A stretch of 42,934 nt of DNA from Bacteroidaceae bacterium. GTDB lineage: Bacteria; Bacteroidota; Bacteroidia; Bacteroidales; Bacteroidaceae. The notes under the pieces were generated by a model that had not been told where the DNA came from, did not search any database, and saw only the letters and a program-made list of their open reading frames with translations. The position numbers and the translations under genes are program-made. Location: assembly GCA_017554605.1 (NCBI GenBank), contig JAFZIA010000070.1:1-42934 (forward strand), written 5' to 3'. Positions 8,612 to 16,230 of this stretch are shown piece after piece; position 1 is the first letter of the stretch; each line of letters starts with the position of its first letter.

Positions 8612-9133
8612 ATGGTTATGAAGAAATTTATGTTAGTTACAATCCTTGCGCTCTTTGCGGCGGTGGGAGCACAGGCGCAGAAGTATGCCCTTGTTGATAT
8701 GGAATATATACTGAGGAATATCCCCGCATACGAGCGTGCCAATGAGCAGCTCGACCAGCAGTCGCGCCGTTGGCAGGCCGAGATTGACCAGCTTGTGCAG
8801 CAGGCACAGGACCTGTACAAGAAATATCAGAGCGAGTCGATGTTTCTGAGCGACGAGCAGCGTGCACAGCGCGAGAAAGAGATTCTCGACCTTGAAAAGA
8901 GGGCAAGCGACCTCAAGCGCCAGTATTTTGGTCCCGACGGCGAGCTGTATAAGAAGCGCGAGAGCCTTATGGCGCCTATACAGGACGAAATATACAACGC
9001 CGTAAAGGAGATAAGCGAGAGCAAGGGCTACTCTATGGTTATTGACCGTGCATCGGCTGGAAGCATCATTTTTGCTTCGCCAAAGATAGATATAAGCAAC
9101 GAAGTGCTGTCTAAACTTGGGTATTCCAATTAA
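8612..9133 (+). CDS. OmpH/Skp-family periplasmic chaperone
   Basis: 173 residues with a signal peptide (FMLVTILALFAAVGAQAQ, cleavage after AQAQ). The mature part starts KYALVDMEYILRNIPAYE, the conserved OmpH strand. A long charged coiled-coil (about residues 40-125) follows, then a C-terminal strand region ending KIDISNEVLSKLGY. Skp/OmpH trimers hold unfolded outer-membrane proteins on their way to BamA, which fits the position 39 bp after bamA. Two close ATGs exist (8612 and 8618); both give a usable signal peptide. I recall a second ompH copy commonly following in Bacteroides; here a MITE-like element and a MORN protein follow instead. Confidence 0.92.
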   Translation: MVMKKFMLVTILALFAAVGAQAQKYALVDMEYILRNIPAYERANEQLDQQSRRWQAEIDQLVQQAQDLYKKYQSESMFLSDEQRAQREKEILDLEKRASDLKRQYFGPDGELYKKRESLMAPIQDEIYNAVKEISESKGYSMVIDRASAGSIIFASPKIDISNEVLSKLGYSN

Positions 9134-9167
9134 TTATGCTAAATTAGCGCGATTTTTAGAATTTTAA

Positions 9168-9430
9168 GAAGCTGTTTAAATTTATATCGTTAAGTTTTTT
9201 ATAGGTCAAAAATAGTGCCAACGAGCAAAATGCAAGTTTACTTGCAGTTTTTCGGCGAGTGCAGCCTATTTTGGCGCAATGCAAAAGTGGAATGTTTTAT
9301 TATTTTTCGAGGGCGCGTAGCGGGCTACGTAACCGAGAGAAAGAAGAAAACGGGCAGTTTTGAACATAAAAAACAACGAAATAACGGCTTCCAATATAAT
9401 AATAACTTTTTTAGAAATTTAAACAGCTTC
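9168..9430. mobile_element. MITE-like element with 16-bp perfect terminal inverted repeats
   Basis: GAAGCTGTTTAAATTT at 9168-9183 is the exact reverse complement of 9415-9430, enclosing 263 bp in all. Both ends are bordered by TAA (9165-9167 and 9431-9433), a plausible 3-bp target duplication of the kind made by IS5-group transposases. The inside has no transposase. It holds small hairpins, for example TGCAAG/CTTGCA at 9231-9246. A 72-codon open frame (9215-9433) uses the right repeat as its end and is not credible as a gene. The right end is 6 bp from the start of the next gene, so the element forms that gene's upstream region. Confidence 0.7.
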
Positions 9431-9436
9431 TAATTT

Positions 9437-10075
9437 ATGATAAAGAAAATCCTGTTTTTACTGCTGTTTGTGCCTGCTTTCATTAAGGCGCAGCAGGTGG
9501 CGCTCTATCCGCAGATGTGCGATGAGCTTCAAAAGGTTTTTTGCGATTATGTGACAAATGAGGCCGAGACGCGGTATATCTCCAGCCGTCACGGGCAGTA
9601 TGTGGGCAATCTGATAGATAATGTAATATACGGTTGGGGCTATTACCTTGCCGATAATGGCGCGCAGACTTACGGACAGTTCAGCCGTGGCAAGCATTTC
9701 TTTGGCATTACCCTTACCGGCGAGGTTGCACGCGTGGGCTCAACCGAGCATTTTGTGGAGTACGACCTCGCCACGGGCGGGATATTGCGCATACACACTG
9801 TTGAGGGTGACGTGAAATTGCAGTATCCTTATATTCCGGCTGCCGATACTCCCTCGCCCTATTCTTTCAAAAAGGTTACCTACTCCAACGGCGACGCCTA
9901 TTATGGCGAGGTGTTCAACGGCAAGCGTCACGGATACGGTGTGTATTATTGGGCCAACGGCGATTTCTGGTACGGGGAGTACCGCGACGGCTACCGTCAG
10001 GGCTACGGAGTGCTCTTCAAGGTGAACCATAAGATTTTCTGCGGAAAGTGGATAGGCGACTGCAAGGTCGAGTGA
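9437..10075 (+). CDS. Secreted MORN-repeat protein
   Basis: A 212-residue protein with a clear signal peptide (MIKKILFLLLFVPAFIKAQQ). At least two MORN repeats are visible in the C-terminal part, around residues 150-200: GDAYYGEVFNGKRHGYGVYY and GDFWYGEYRDGYRQGYGVLF. A diverged repeat lies near residue 65 (YGWGYYLADNGAQTYGQF). MORN repeats are short beta-hairpins used in protein or lipid contacts; a specific function cannot be assigned. The start codon lies 6 bp after the right end of the MITE-like element, and a strong intrinsic terminator follows the gene, so it is probably a single-gene unit whose promoter lies in or beyond the element. Confidence 0.8.
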   Translation: MIKKILFLLLFVPAFIKAQQVALYPQMCDELQKVFCDYVTNEAETRYISSRHGQYVGNLIDNVIYGWGYYLADNGAQTYGQFSRGKHFFGITLTGEVARVGSTEHFVEYDLATGGILRIHTVEGDVKLQYPYIPAADTPSPYSFKKVTYSNGDAYYGEVFNGKRHGYGVYYWANGDFWYGEYRDGYRQGYGVLFKVNHKIFCGKWIGDCKVE

Positions 10076-10134
10076 AAAAAGCGTCCGAAGGAGCTTCTCC
10101 TGTACGGGAAAATGTTAAAATCCAATATTCTATG

Positions 10135-10166
10135 GGCAGTGTCAAAAGTATGGCACTGCCTTTTTT
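10135..10166 (+). terminator. Intrinsic terminator after the MORN gene
   Basis: GGCAGTGTCA (10135-10144) pairs with TGGCACTGCC (10151-10160), with one G-U pair, around a 6-base loop. Six T residues follow directly. Confidence 0.88.
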
Positions 10167-10226
10167 GTGAAAATATCTTTATTGTGACACTGTTTTTGAT
10201 TAAAATTAAACTTTTTACCACATATT

Positions 10227-10257
10227 TTTGGAAAAATAATAGGATAATATAACTTTC
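10227..10257 (+). promoter_or_regulatory. Promoter of the aro operon
   Basis: TTTG at 10227-10230, a 19-base spacer, then TAACTTTC at 10250-10257 fit the Bacteroidota -33/-7 pattern with one mismatch in the last -7 base. Transcription would start near 10264, giving a leader of about 40 bases before aroF. A second perfect -7 box, TACATTTG (10262-10269), lacks a spaced -33 element. Confidence 0.55.
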
Positions 10258-10305
10258 TTTGTACATTTGTAATCTACATATATAGACAAATAAAAAAAGA
10301 AAAAT

Positions 10306-11319
10306 ATGATAGCAGTATTGAAGAACGGAGTCACAAAGGCTCAGCGCGACAATCTGGTAAAATGGCTGGAGTCGCAGAATGTGAGAGTGCATATATCCGA
10401 GGGAGAAATGCAGACTGTGCTCGGACTTATCGGTGATACAAGCAAGGTGGATATTGACCTGCTCTCGGGTCTTGAGATTATATCCAACGTAACGCGCATA
10501 AGCGAACCCTTCAAGAGTGCCAACCGCCGTTTCCACCCCGATGATACGGTGATAGAGGTGGGCAAGGGCGAGAATGTTGTGAAGATTGGTGCAGGCAACT
10601 TCTGCATAATGGCGGGCCCCTGTTCGGTGGAGTCCGAGGAGCAGATTCTTGCGGTGGCACACACTGTAAAGGCGTCGGGTGCCAATATGTTGCGCGGAGG
10701 AGCTTTCAAGCCCCGTACTTCGCCCTATGACTTCCAGGGTCTGCGTGCCGAGGGGCTGCAGCTCCTCATCAAGGCGCGCGAGGCAACAGGACTTCCCTTT
10801 GTTACCGAGATTATGAGCGCGTCGCACCTCGACCTCTTTGCCGACGTTGACATTATACAGGTGGGTGCGCGCAATATGCAGAACTTTGAGCTTCTCAAGG
10901 AGCTCGGACGCAGCGACAAGCCCATTCTTCTCAAGCGCGGAATGTCGGCAACGCTCAAGGAACTCCTTATGAGTGCCGAGTACATTATGTCCGAGGGTAA
11001 CGAGAATGTGATTCTCTGCGAGCGCGGCATACGCAGCTACGACAGCTATACGCGCAACGTGCTCGACCTTGCCGCTGTTCCCGTGCTCAAGGGGCTTACC
11101 CACCTGCCCATCATTGTAGACCCCAGCCACGCGACGGGCGTATCGCGCCTTGTGCGTCCTATGGCCTGCGCTGCAACGGCTGCCGGTGCCGACGGACTTA
11201 TCATCGAGGTTCACAACGACCCGGTGCACGCATTGTGCGACGGTGCACAGTCGCTCACTCCCGAGCAGTTTGCCGAGGTGGCACAGCGCGTCAACGAGAT
11301 ACGTAGCATTATGCACTGA
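10306..11319 (+). CDS. aroF: 3-deoxy-7-phosphoheptulonate (DAHP) synthase, type I-beta
   Basis: First enzyme of the shikimate pathway: condenses phosphoenolpyruvate and erythrose 4-phosphate. Residues 1-90 form the small ferredoxin-like/ACT-type regulatory domain typical of the Thermotoga-like I-beta class. The barrel follows with [46 protein letters not shown] and VDPSHATGV. At 337 residues it has no C-terminal chorismate mutase, unlike the DAHP synthase/mutase fusion known in Bacteroides. It heads an operon and shares a stop/start junction with tyrA (TGATG). The N-terminal domain suggests feedback control by an aromatic product, as known for the class. Confidence 0.95.
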   Translation: MIAVLKNGVTKAQRDNLVKWLESQNVRVHISEGEMQTVLGLIGDTSKVDIDLLSGLEIISNVTRISEPFKSANRRFHPDDTVIEVGKGENVVKIGAGNFCIMAGPCSVESEEQILAVAHTVKASGANMLRGGAFKPRTSPYDFQGLRAEGLQLLIKAREATGLPFVTEIMSASHLDLFADVDIIQVGARNMQNFELLKELGRSDKPILLKRGMSATLKELLMSAEYIMSEGNENVILCERGIRSYDSYTRNVLDLAAVPVLKGLTHLPIIVDPSHATGVSRLVRPMACAATAAGADGLIIEVHNDPVHALCDGAQSLTPEQFAEVAQRVNEIRSIMH

Positions 11320-12164
11320 TGGCGGGCGATGCGATGAAGGTGGGCATTGTAGGCCTCGGGCTTATCGGCGGTTCGGCGGCAAAGGCATTCAGCGCTGTCG
11401 GCTGCACCGTCTATGCCTGCGATGTTGACAAGACGGTGGTGGGCTACGCGCAGATTGAGGGTACTGTGACAAAGGAACTCACCGACAAGAATATAGCCTC
11501 TTGCGAGCTGCTGCTGCTTGCTGCAACGCCGCAGGCAGTAATAGGCTACCTCAAGGAGAATGCCCATAAAATAGCACCCTCGACGATGGTGGTCGACTTT
11601 TGCGGAACAAAGCGCCTTGTGTGCCAGGAGGGCTTTGCCCTTGCGCGCAGATACGGCTTTACCTTTGTGGGAGCGCACCCTATGGCAGGCCTGCAATATT
11701 CGGGATATAAATATTCGCGTGCAAACCTGTTCAATGGCGCGTCGCTCATAATGGTGCCGCCCGTACACGATGATATTGAGATGCTCTCACGCGTGAAGGA
11801 GCTGCTCTCTCCGCTGCTCTTCAAGAAGTTTGTTGTTACAACAGCCGACTTTCACGACCGTATGATGGCGTACACCTCGCAGATGTGCCACGTTGTCTCC
11901 AATGCCTTTGTCAAGAGCCCATCGTCGCTATACCACAAAGGGTACAGCGCGGGCAGCTTCCGCGACCTCACGCGTGTGGCGCGTCTTAACGAGGGTATGT
12001 GGACCGAGCTTTTTCTCGAGAACAGGGAGAATCTGCTCGATGAACTCGACACTCTCATAGCCTCTCTTGCCGAGTACCGCAAGGCCATTGCCGACGGCGA
12101 TGCCACGGAACTGTACCGTCTGTTGCACGAGGGGTGCATTGCCAAGGAAAAGTCCGAGGCTTAG
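11319..12164 (+). CDS. tyrA: Prephenate dehydrogenase
   Basis: Oxidatively decarboxylates prephenate to 4-hydroxyphenylpyruvate for tyrosine. The Rossmann NAD-binding motif VGIVGLGLIGGS stands at the N-terminus, the catalytic-region motif GAHPMAGLQYSGY near residues 115-127, and the all-helical dimerisation domain behind it. No C-terminal ACT domain is present (281 residues). The start overlaps the aroF stop by one base. An in-frame ATG at 11334 (MKVGIVGL) would place the Rossmann strand at the very N-terminus and is equally plausible. It is translationally coupled to aroF and precedes aroB by 42 bp. Confidence 0.94.
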   Translation: MAGDAMKVGIVGLGLIGGSAAKAFSAVGCTVYACDVDKTVVGYAQIEGTVTKELTDKNIASCELLLLAATPQAVIGYLKENAHKIAPSTMVVDFCGTKRLVCQEGFALARRYGFTFVGAHPMAGLQYSGYKYSRANLFNGASLIMVPPVHDDIEMLSRVKELLSPLLFKKFVVTTADFHDRMMAYTSQMCHVVSNAFVKSPSSLYHKGYSAGSFRDLTRVARLNEGMWTELFLENRENLLDELDTLIASLAEYRKAIADGDATELYRLLHEGCIAKEKSEA

Positions 12165-12206
12165 AGTGCAGGAATACCCTGTTTGAGTTTTTAAGAAAAT
12201 GATACA

Positions 12207-13256
12207 ATGGAATATAATACAATACACGTTGAGGCTTCGCGCAGCTACGATATTCACATAGGGCGCGGAATACTCAATGAGATAGGCTCTCTCATTCGTC
12301 CCATTGTGGGCGATTGCCGTTTGGCGATACTTACCGACAGCAACGTCGACGAGCTGTACGGCGAGAGGCTGAGCGGGCTTTTCGATGCGGCGGGATATGC
12401 TGCCGACAAGTTCGTGGTACCTGCCGGCGAGGAGTCTAAATGTGCCGACAATCTGCTGGAGTTCCTCAATTTCCTTGCCGACTGCAAGCTGACACGCAGC
12501 GATGCAGTGGTTGCTTTTGGCGGTGGGGTGGTTGGAGATATGGCAGGCCTGTCGGCGGCCCTCTACCTGCGTGGAGTAAAATATATACAGATACCCACGA
12601 CACTGCTTGCTGCTGTAGACAGCTCGGTGGGCGGAAAGACTGCGATAGATATTCCTGCGGGAAAGAATCTTGTGGGCGCTTTCTATCAGCCTTCGTTGGT
12701 GTGCTGCGATACGGCCCTTATGGACTCACTCGCACCCGAGGTGTACCGCGACGGTTGTGCCGAGGTGATAAAGTACGGCGCAATCCTCGATAAGGAGCTT
12801 TTCGATGCTCTTGCCCAGATGCCTTTCGACCGCGAGAAGGTGGTGACACGCTGTGTGGAGATTAAACGCGACGTTGTGCAGAAAGACGAGTTCGACAACG
12901 GTCTGCGCGGACTGTTGAATTTTGGCCATACATTCGGGCACGCAATAGAGAAGATGAGCAATTTTGCCGTGTCGCACGGCTCGGCCGTTGCCAAGGGAAT
13001 GGTTGTTGCGGCGCGTATGGCCCCGCTTTGCGGCCTGCAGGACGTGACCGGAGAGATTGTTGCCCTGTTGCAGCAGTATGGCTTCGACCTTACTTGCGGC
13101 TACGGTGCCGATGAACTTTATGATGCTATCCTGAGCGACAAGAAACGTCGCGGAGGCAATATAACGGTGGTGCTCCCCAAGGCCATAGGCAACTGTGTGC
13201 TTGTGACGCTCACTGTTGGGGAACTTTATACAAAACTAAAGGAGGTGTTGGGATAA
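12207..13256 (+). CDS. aroB: 3-dehydroquinate synthase
   Basis: Second step of the shikimate pathway: NAD-dependent cyclisation of DAHP to 3-dehydroquinate. The protein shows the nucleotide-binding GGGVVGDMAG, PTTLLAAVDSSVGGKTAID, and the metal-binding GHTFGHAIE. Length 349 is typical. The stop TAA overlaps the aroA ATG by one base, implying coupled translation. The gene sits mid-operon with no promoter seen in the 42-bp gap upstream. Confidence 0.97.
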   Translation: MEYNTIHVEASRSYDIHIGRGILNEIGSLIRPIVGDCRLAILTDSNVDELYGERLSGLFDAAGYAADKFVVPAGEESKCADNLLEFLNFLADCKLTRSDAVVAFGGGVVGDMAGLSAALYLRGVKYIQIPTTLLAAVDSSVGGKTAIDIPAGKNLVGAFYQPSLVCCDTALMDSLAPEVYRDGCAEVIKYGAILDKELFDALAQMPFDREKVVTRCVEIKRDVVQKDEFDNGLRGLLNFGHTFGHAIEKMSNFAVSHGSAVAKGMVVAARMAPLCGLQDVTGEIVALLQQYGFDLTCGYGADELYDAILSDKKRRGGNITVVLPKAIGNCVLVTLTVGELYTKLKEVLG

Positions 13257-14524
13257 TGGATATAAGGCTCAGTGGAATATTGTCGGGCAGTGTAGTTCCG
13301 CCGCCGTCAAAATCGCAGGCACACCGTCTGCTCATTTGTGCGGCATTGGGAAAAGAGCCCTGCCGCATTGCCTGCAGTGCGCTCAACGACGACCTTGTTG
13401 CCACAATGGATTCCCTCAATGCCCTGGGAGCAGCGATAAGCTACAGTGACGGCTGTTTCCTTGTGCAGCCTGTGAGGGTGCACAAGGGCGGTACGCTCAA
13501 CTGTGGCGAGAGTGGTTCCACGCTGCGCTTCCTCTTGTCGGTAGCTGCGGTGCTTGGTGCCGATGCTACGTTTGTGGGTGCGGGCAAATTGCCGCAGCGT
13601 CCCAACGGCGACCTCCGCAGTGCGCTGTCGTTGCACGGGGTAGCCTTTGAACAGCATAATCCGCCCGCCGAGCTGCCGCTTGCCTGTAAAGGACGTCTGT
13701 CGGGCGGAAAGTATATCCTTCCGGGAAATATATCCTCGCAGTATCTTACAGGACTGCTCTTTGCCCTTCCGCTTGCAGGGGAGGACAGCGAGATTGAGAT
13801 AACAGGCACGCTCACAAGTGCCTCATACATACAGATGACGCTCGATGCGGTGCGCAGCGCGGGCATCGTGGTCAACAGCAAGGGAAACATATTCACAATC
13901 CCGGGCAACCAGCAATATACGCTGCCGCACAATGTTACGGTCGAGGGCGACTGGTCGTCGGCTGCCTTTTGGATTGTTGCGGGAGTGATAGGCAAGAACC
14001 CTGTCACCGTGTGCGGAATGAACCGCGATTCGTTGCAGGGCGACAGGGCCATAATAGACCATCTGCGCAAGATGGGTGCTTTTATCGAGGAGCGTGAGGA
14101 GAGCATCGTTGCAATGCCCTCGCATCTGTTCGGTACGGAGCTCGATTGTATGGATACCCCCGACCTTGTGCCTGTGCTCGCTGTTGCAGCCTCGGCTGCC
14201 GACGGAGAGACTGTCTTTACCAATGTTGGCCGTCTGCGCTACAAGGAGAGTGACCGCCTTGCTGCAATGCAAAGGACGCTTGCCTCCTTTGGCATTGCGT
14301 CGGCAGTGGGCGAGGATACGCTCACTGTGTACGGCGGGAAAGCTGTGGCAAAGGATTGCGTCGACAGTTTCGGCGACCACCGCATTGCAATGTCGGCAGC
14401 AGTACTCTCTACGATAGCCGAGGGAGAGACTGTGATAAAGGGTGCCGAGTGCGTGGCAAAGTCGTACCCGCGTTTCTACGATGACTTCTGCTCGCTTGGA
14501 GGAAAAATATTGAAAGACAAATAA
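13256..14524 (+). CDS. aroA: 3-phosphoshikimate 1-carboxyvinyltransferase (EPSP synthase)
   Basis: Transfers the enolpyruvyl group of PEP to shikimate 3-phosphate. The family landmarks are PPSKSQAHRLLI (N-terminal Lys-Ser loop), CGESGSTLRFLL, LPQRPNGDLRSAL, KESDRLAAM and FGDHRIAMSAAVL. Length 422 is within the family range. It overlaps aroB by one base, and pheA follows after 14 bp. aroE, aroK and aroC are not in the window, so the pathway is completed elsewhere. Confidence 0.97.
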   Translation: MDIRLSGILSGSVVPPPSKSQAHRLLICAALGKEPCRIACSALNDDLVATMDSLNALGAAISYSDGCFLVQPVRVHKGGTLNCGESGSTLRFLLSVAAVLGADATFVGAGKLPQRPNGDLRSALSLHGVAFEQHNPPAELPLACKGRLSGGKYILPGNISSQYLTGLLFALPLAGEDSEIEITGTLTSASYIQMTLDAVRSAGIVVNSKGNIFTIPGNQQYTLPHNVTVEGDWSSAAFWIVAGVIGKNPVTVCGMNRDSLQGDRAIIDHLRKMGAFIEEREESIVAMPSHLFGTELDCMDTPDLVPVLAVAASAADGETVFTNVGRLRYKESDRLAAMQRTLASFGIASAVGEDTLTVYGGKAVAKDCVDSFGDHRIAMSAAVLSTIAEGETVIKGAECVAKSYPRFYDDFCSLGGKILKDK

Positions 14525-14538
14525 AAAATATAATAATT

Positions 14539-15681
14539 ATGGATTTAGACGCATTACGTAAACAGATTGACGAGATTGACTCAAATATGTGCGACCTATT
14601 TGCACAACGTATGCAGGTGGTTACAGATATTGCCCGTTACAAAAAAGAGAATAATATGGTTGTGTATCACCCTTCGCGTGCGCGTAACGTGCTGCACAAT
14701 GTGTCGAAACGCCTCGGCCCTGAGTTCGAGGGCTACGGACGCACGCTCTATCATACGATATTCGACCTGAGCGAATCGTACCAGACACGCGTGCTTGCCG
14801 AGGACTGCGACTTCTTCAAGGATATAAAGAGGATTACGTCGGCTCCTCCACAGCCCTTCCCCAAGCGTGCTTCGGTGGCTTGTGCCGGTTGCGAGGGCTC
14901 GTATGCACATCTTGCATCGGAGCGCCTGCTCGACCTCCCCGAGATTATGTATATGAGCAATTTCGAGGGTGTGTTCAAGGCTGTCAACAGCGGATTGTGC
15001 CAGTTTGGAGTGCTGCCCATCGAGAACTCTTTGGCAGGTTCGGTAAATGCCATCTACGACCTCCTCTCGGAGTACAACGTGAGCATCGTGCGCAGTGTGC
15101 GCCTTAAAGTGGACCACTCGTTGCTTGTTCACCCCGGTACAAAGCTCGAGGAGATACGCGAGATTTATTCGCACCAGCAGGCCATCAACCAGTGCTCCGA
15201 CTTCCTCTCTACACTCAAGGACGTGCGCATAATACCTGTTGAGAATACTGCCGAGGCAGCACGTATGATTGCCCTCTCGGGCGACCGCACAAAGGCATCG
15301 CTCTCGTCGCGTCTCTGTGCCGAGCTCTATCATCTGCAGCCCCTCAAGACCGCAGTGCAGAACCGTGACAACAACTACACGCGTTTCATCTGCATCTCCA
15401 AAGAGCCGCAGATATACTCGGGTGCCGACCGCACAAGTATAATGATGCTCATTCCCAACCGTCCCGGTACACTCTTCCGTATAATGTCGCGTTTCAACGC
15501 ATCGGGTGTGAACCTCGTGAAGCTGGAGAGCCGTCAGATTCCCGAGCGCGAGTTCGAGTACCGCTTCTACTTCGACATTGAGGCGTCGGTGTACAGCGAG
15601 GAGTTCCTCTCGCTTATGTGCGAGCTGCACGAGTGTGGCGAGCAGTTCAAGTATTTCGGTACATACGCCGAGATTATCTGA
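14539..15681 (+). CDS. pheA: Chorismate mutase-like/prephenate dehydratase bifunctional protein
   Basis: Three parts are visible. Residues 1-95 are an AroQ-type chorismate mutase-like helical domain. Residues about 110-290 are prephenate dehydratase (CAGCEGSYAHLASERLL, GVLPIENSLAGSV, NRDNNYTRF). A C-terminal ACT domain follows (about 300-380; NRPGTLFRIMSRF, KLESRQIPE), which in the family binds phenylalanine for feedback inhibition. The product is phenylpyruvate. The mutase-like domain keeps Arg7, Arg23 and Lys35. Where E. coli CM has D48 and E52, this reads YHPSRARNVL, and the Gln88 position appears to be Arg, so mutase activity is doubtful. This is the last gene before the terminator at 15713. 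Confidence 0.9.
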   Translation: MDLDALRKQIDEIDSNMCDLFAQRMQVVTDIARYKKENNMVVYHPSRARNVLHNVSKRLGPEFEGYGRTLYHTIFDLSESYQTRVLAEDCDFFKDIKRITSAPPQPFPKRASVACAGCEGSYAHLASERLLDLPEIMYMSNFEGVFKAVNSGLCQFGVLPIENSLAGSVNAIYDLLSEYNVSIVRSVRLKVDHSLLVHPGTKLEEIREIYSHQQAINQCSDFLSTLKDVRIIPVENTAEAARMIALSGDRTKASLSSRLCAELYHLQPLKTAVQNRDNNYTRFICISKEPQIYSGADRTSIMMLIPNRPGTLFRIMSRFNASGVNLVKLESRQIPEREFEYRFYFDIEASVYSEEFLSLMCELHECGEQFKYFGTYAEII

Positions 15682-15712
15682 CACAGCTCCCGTGTAACAG
15701 GCAAATGATTAT

Positions 15713-15752
15713 AGAGGGCTGTTGTTGTTCCAGGCACACAGCCCTCTTTTTA
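15713..15752 (+). terminator. Intrinsic terminator of the aro operon
   Basis: AGAGGGCTGT (15713-15722) pairs perfectly with ACAGCCCTCT (15738-15747) over a 15-base loop and is followed by a run of T residues. It ends 29 bp before aroQ, separating aroQ from the upstream operon. Confidence 0.9.
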
Positions 15753-15780
15753 TAATAAATTCAGAACAGTTTCCTAATCT

Positions 15781-16218
15781 ATGAAGAAAATTTTAGTAAT
15801 CAACGGACCCAATATAAATATGTTGGGACTGCGCGAGCCGCAGATGTACGGTGCGAGGAACTACACTGCCTTGCGCGAGTTCATCTGTGAGAGTGCGGCC
15901 GAGGCGGGGCTTCAGGTGGAGTTCTTCCAGTCGAACCACGAGGGTGACATCGTCGACAAGATACAGGCTGCCTACGGTTGGTTCGACGGCATACTCATCA
16001 ACCCGGCCGCATACACCCACACAAGCGTTGCCATTCTCGATGCTCTCAAGGCTGTGGGACTGCCCACCGTGGAGGTTCATCTTACCGACATTTCGCAGCG
16101 CGAGGAGTTCCGGCGTTTCTCATACGTGTCGCTATATGCGCACAAGACAATATGCGGAAAGGGCTTCGAGGGCTACCGCGAGGGACTGCTCTTCCTGCGC
16201 GGAATGTTAAGCGAATAA
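15781..16218 (+). CDS. aroQ: 3-dehydroquinate dehydratase, type II
   Basis: Dehydrates 3-dehydroquinate to 3-dehydroshikimate, third step of the shikimate pathway. It is the small (145-residue) dodecameric class. It has the N-terminal NGPNINMLGLREPQMYG loop with the catalytic Tyr, SNHEGDIVDKI, INPAAYTHTSVAI and VEVHLTDISQREEFR. It lies just downstream of the aro-operon terminator, so it is functionally linked to that operon but transcribed separately or by read-through. nnrDE follows after 12 bp. Confidence 0.97.
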   Translation: MKKILVINGPNINMLGLREPQMYGARNYTALREFICESAAEAGLQVEFFQSNHEGDIVDKIQAAYGWFDGILINPAAYTHTSVAILDALKAVGLPTVEVHLTDISQREEFRRFSYVSLYAHKTICGKGFEGYREGLLFLRGMLSE

Positions 16219-16230
16219 ATCTTTTCTTGT

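Noticed and set aside
9215..9433. 72-codon open frame inside the MITE-like element
   Set aside because: It ends in the terminal repeat, has no recognisable motif or upstream signal, and its composition matches the non-coding element.
10306..11319. DAHP synthase/chorismate mutase fusion as in Bacteroides
   Set aside because: The protein ends after the barrel at 337 residues; the extra domain is N-terminal and ferredoxin-like, not a mutase.
14596..15684. Long antisense frame (362 codons) over pheA, and similar ones over aroF (10003-11316), bamA and others
   Set aside because: They mirror the codon bias of clear genes on the other strand and have no own domains or start signals.
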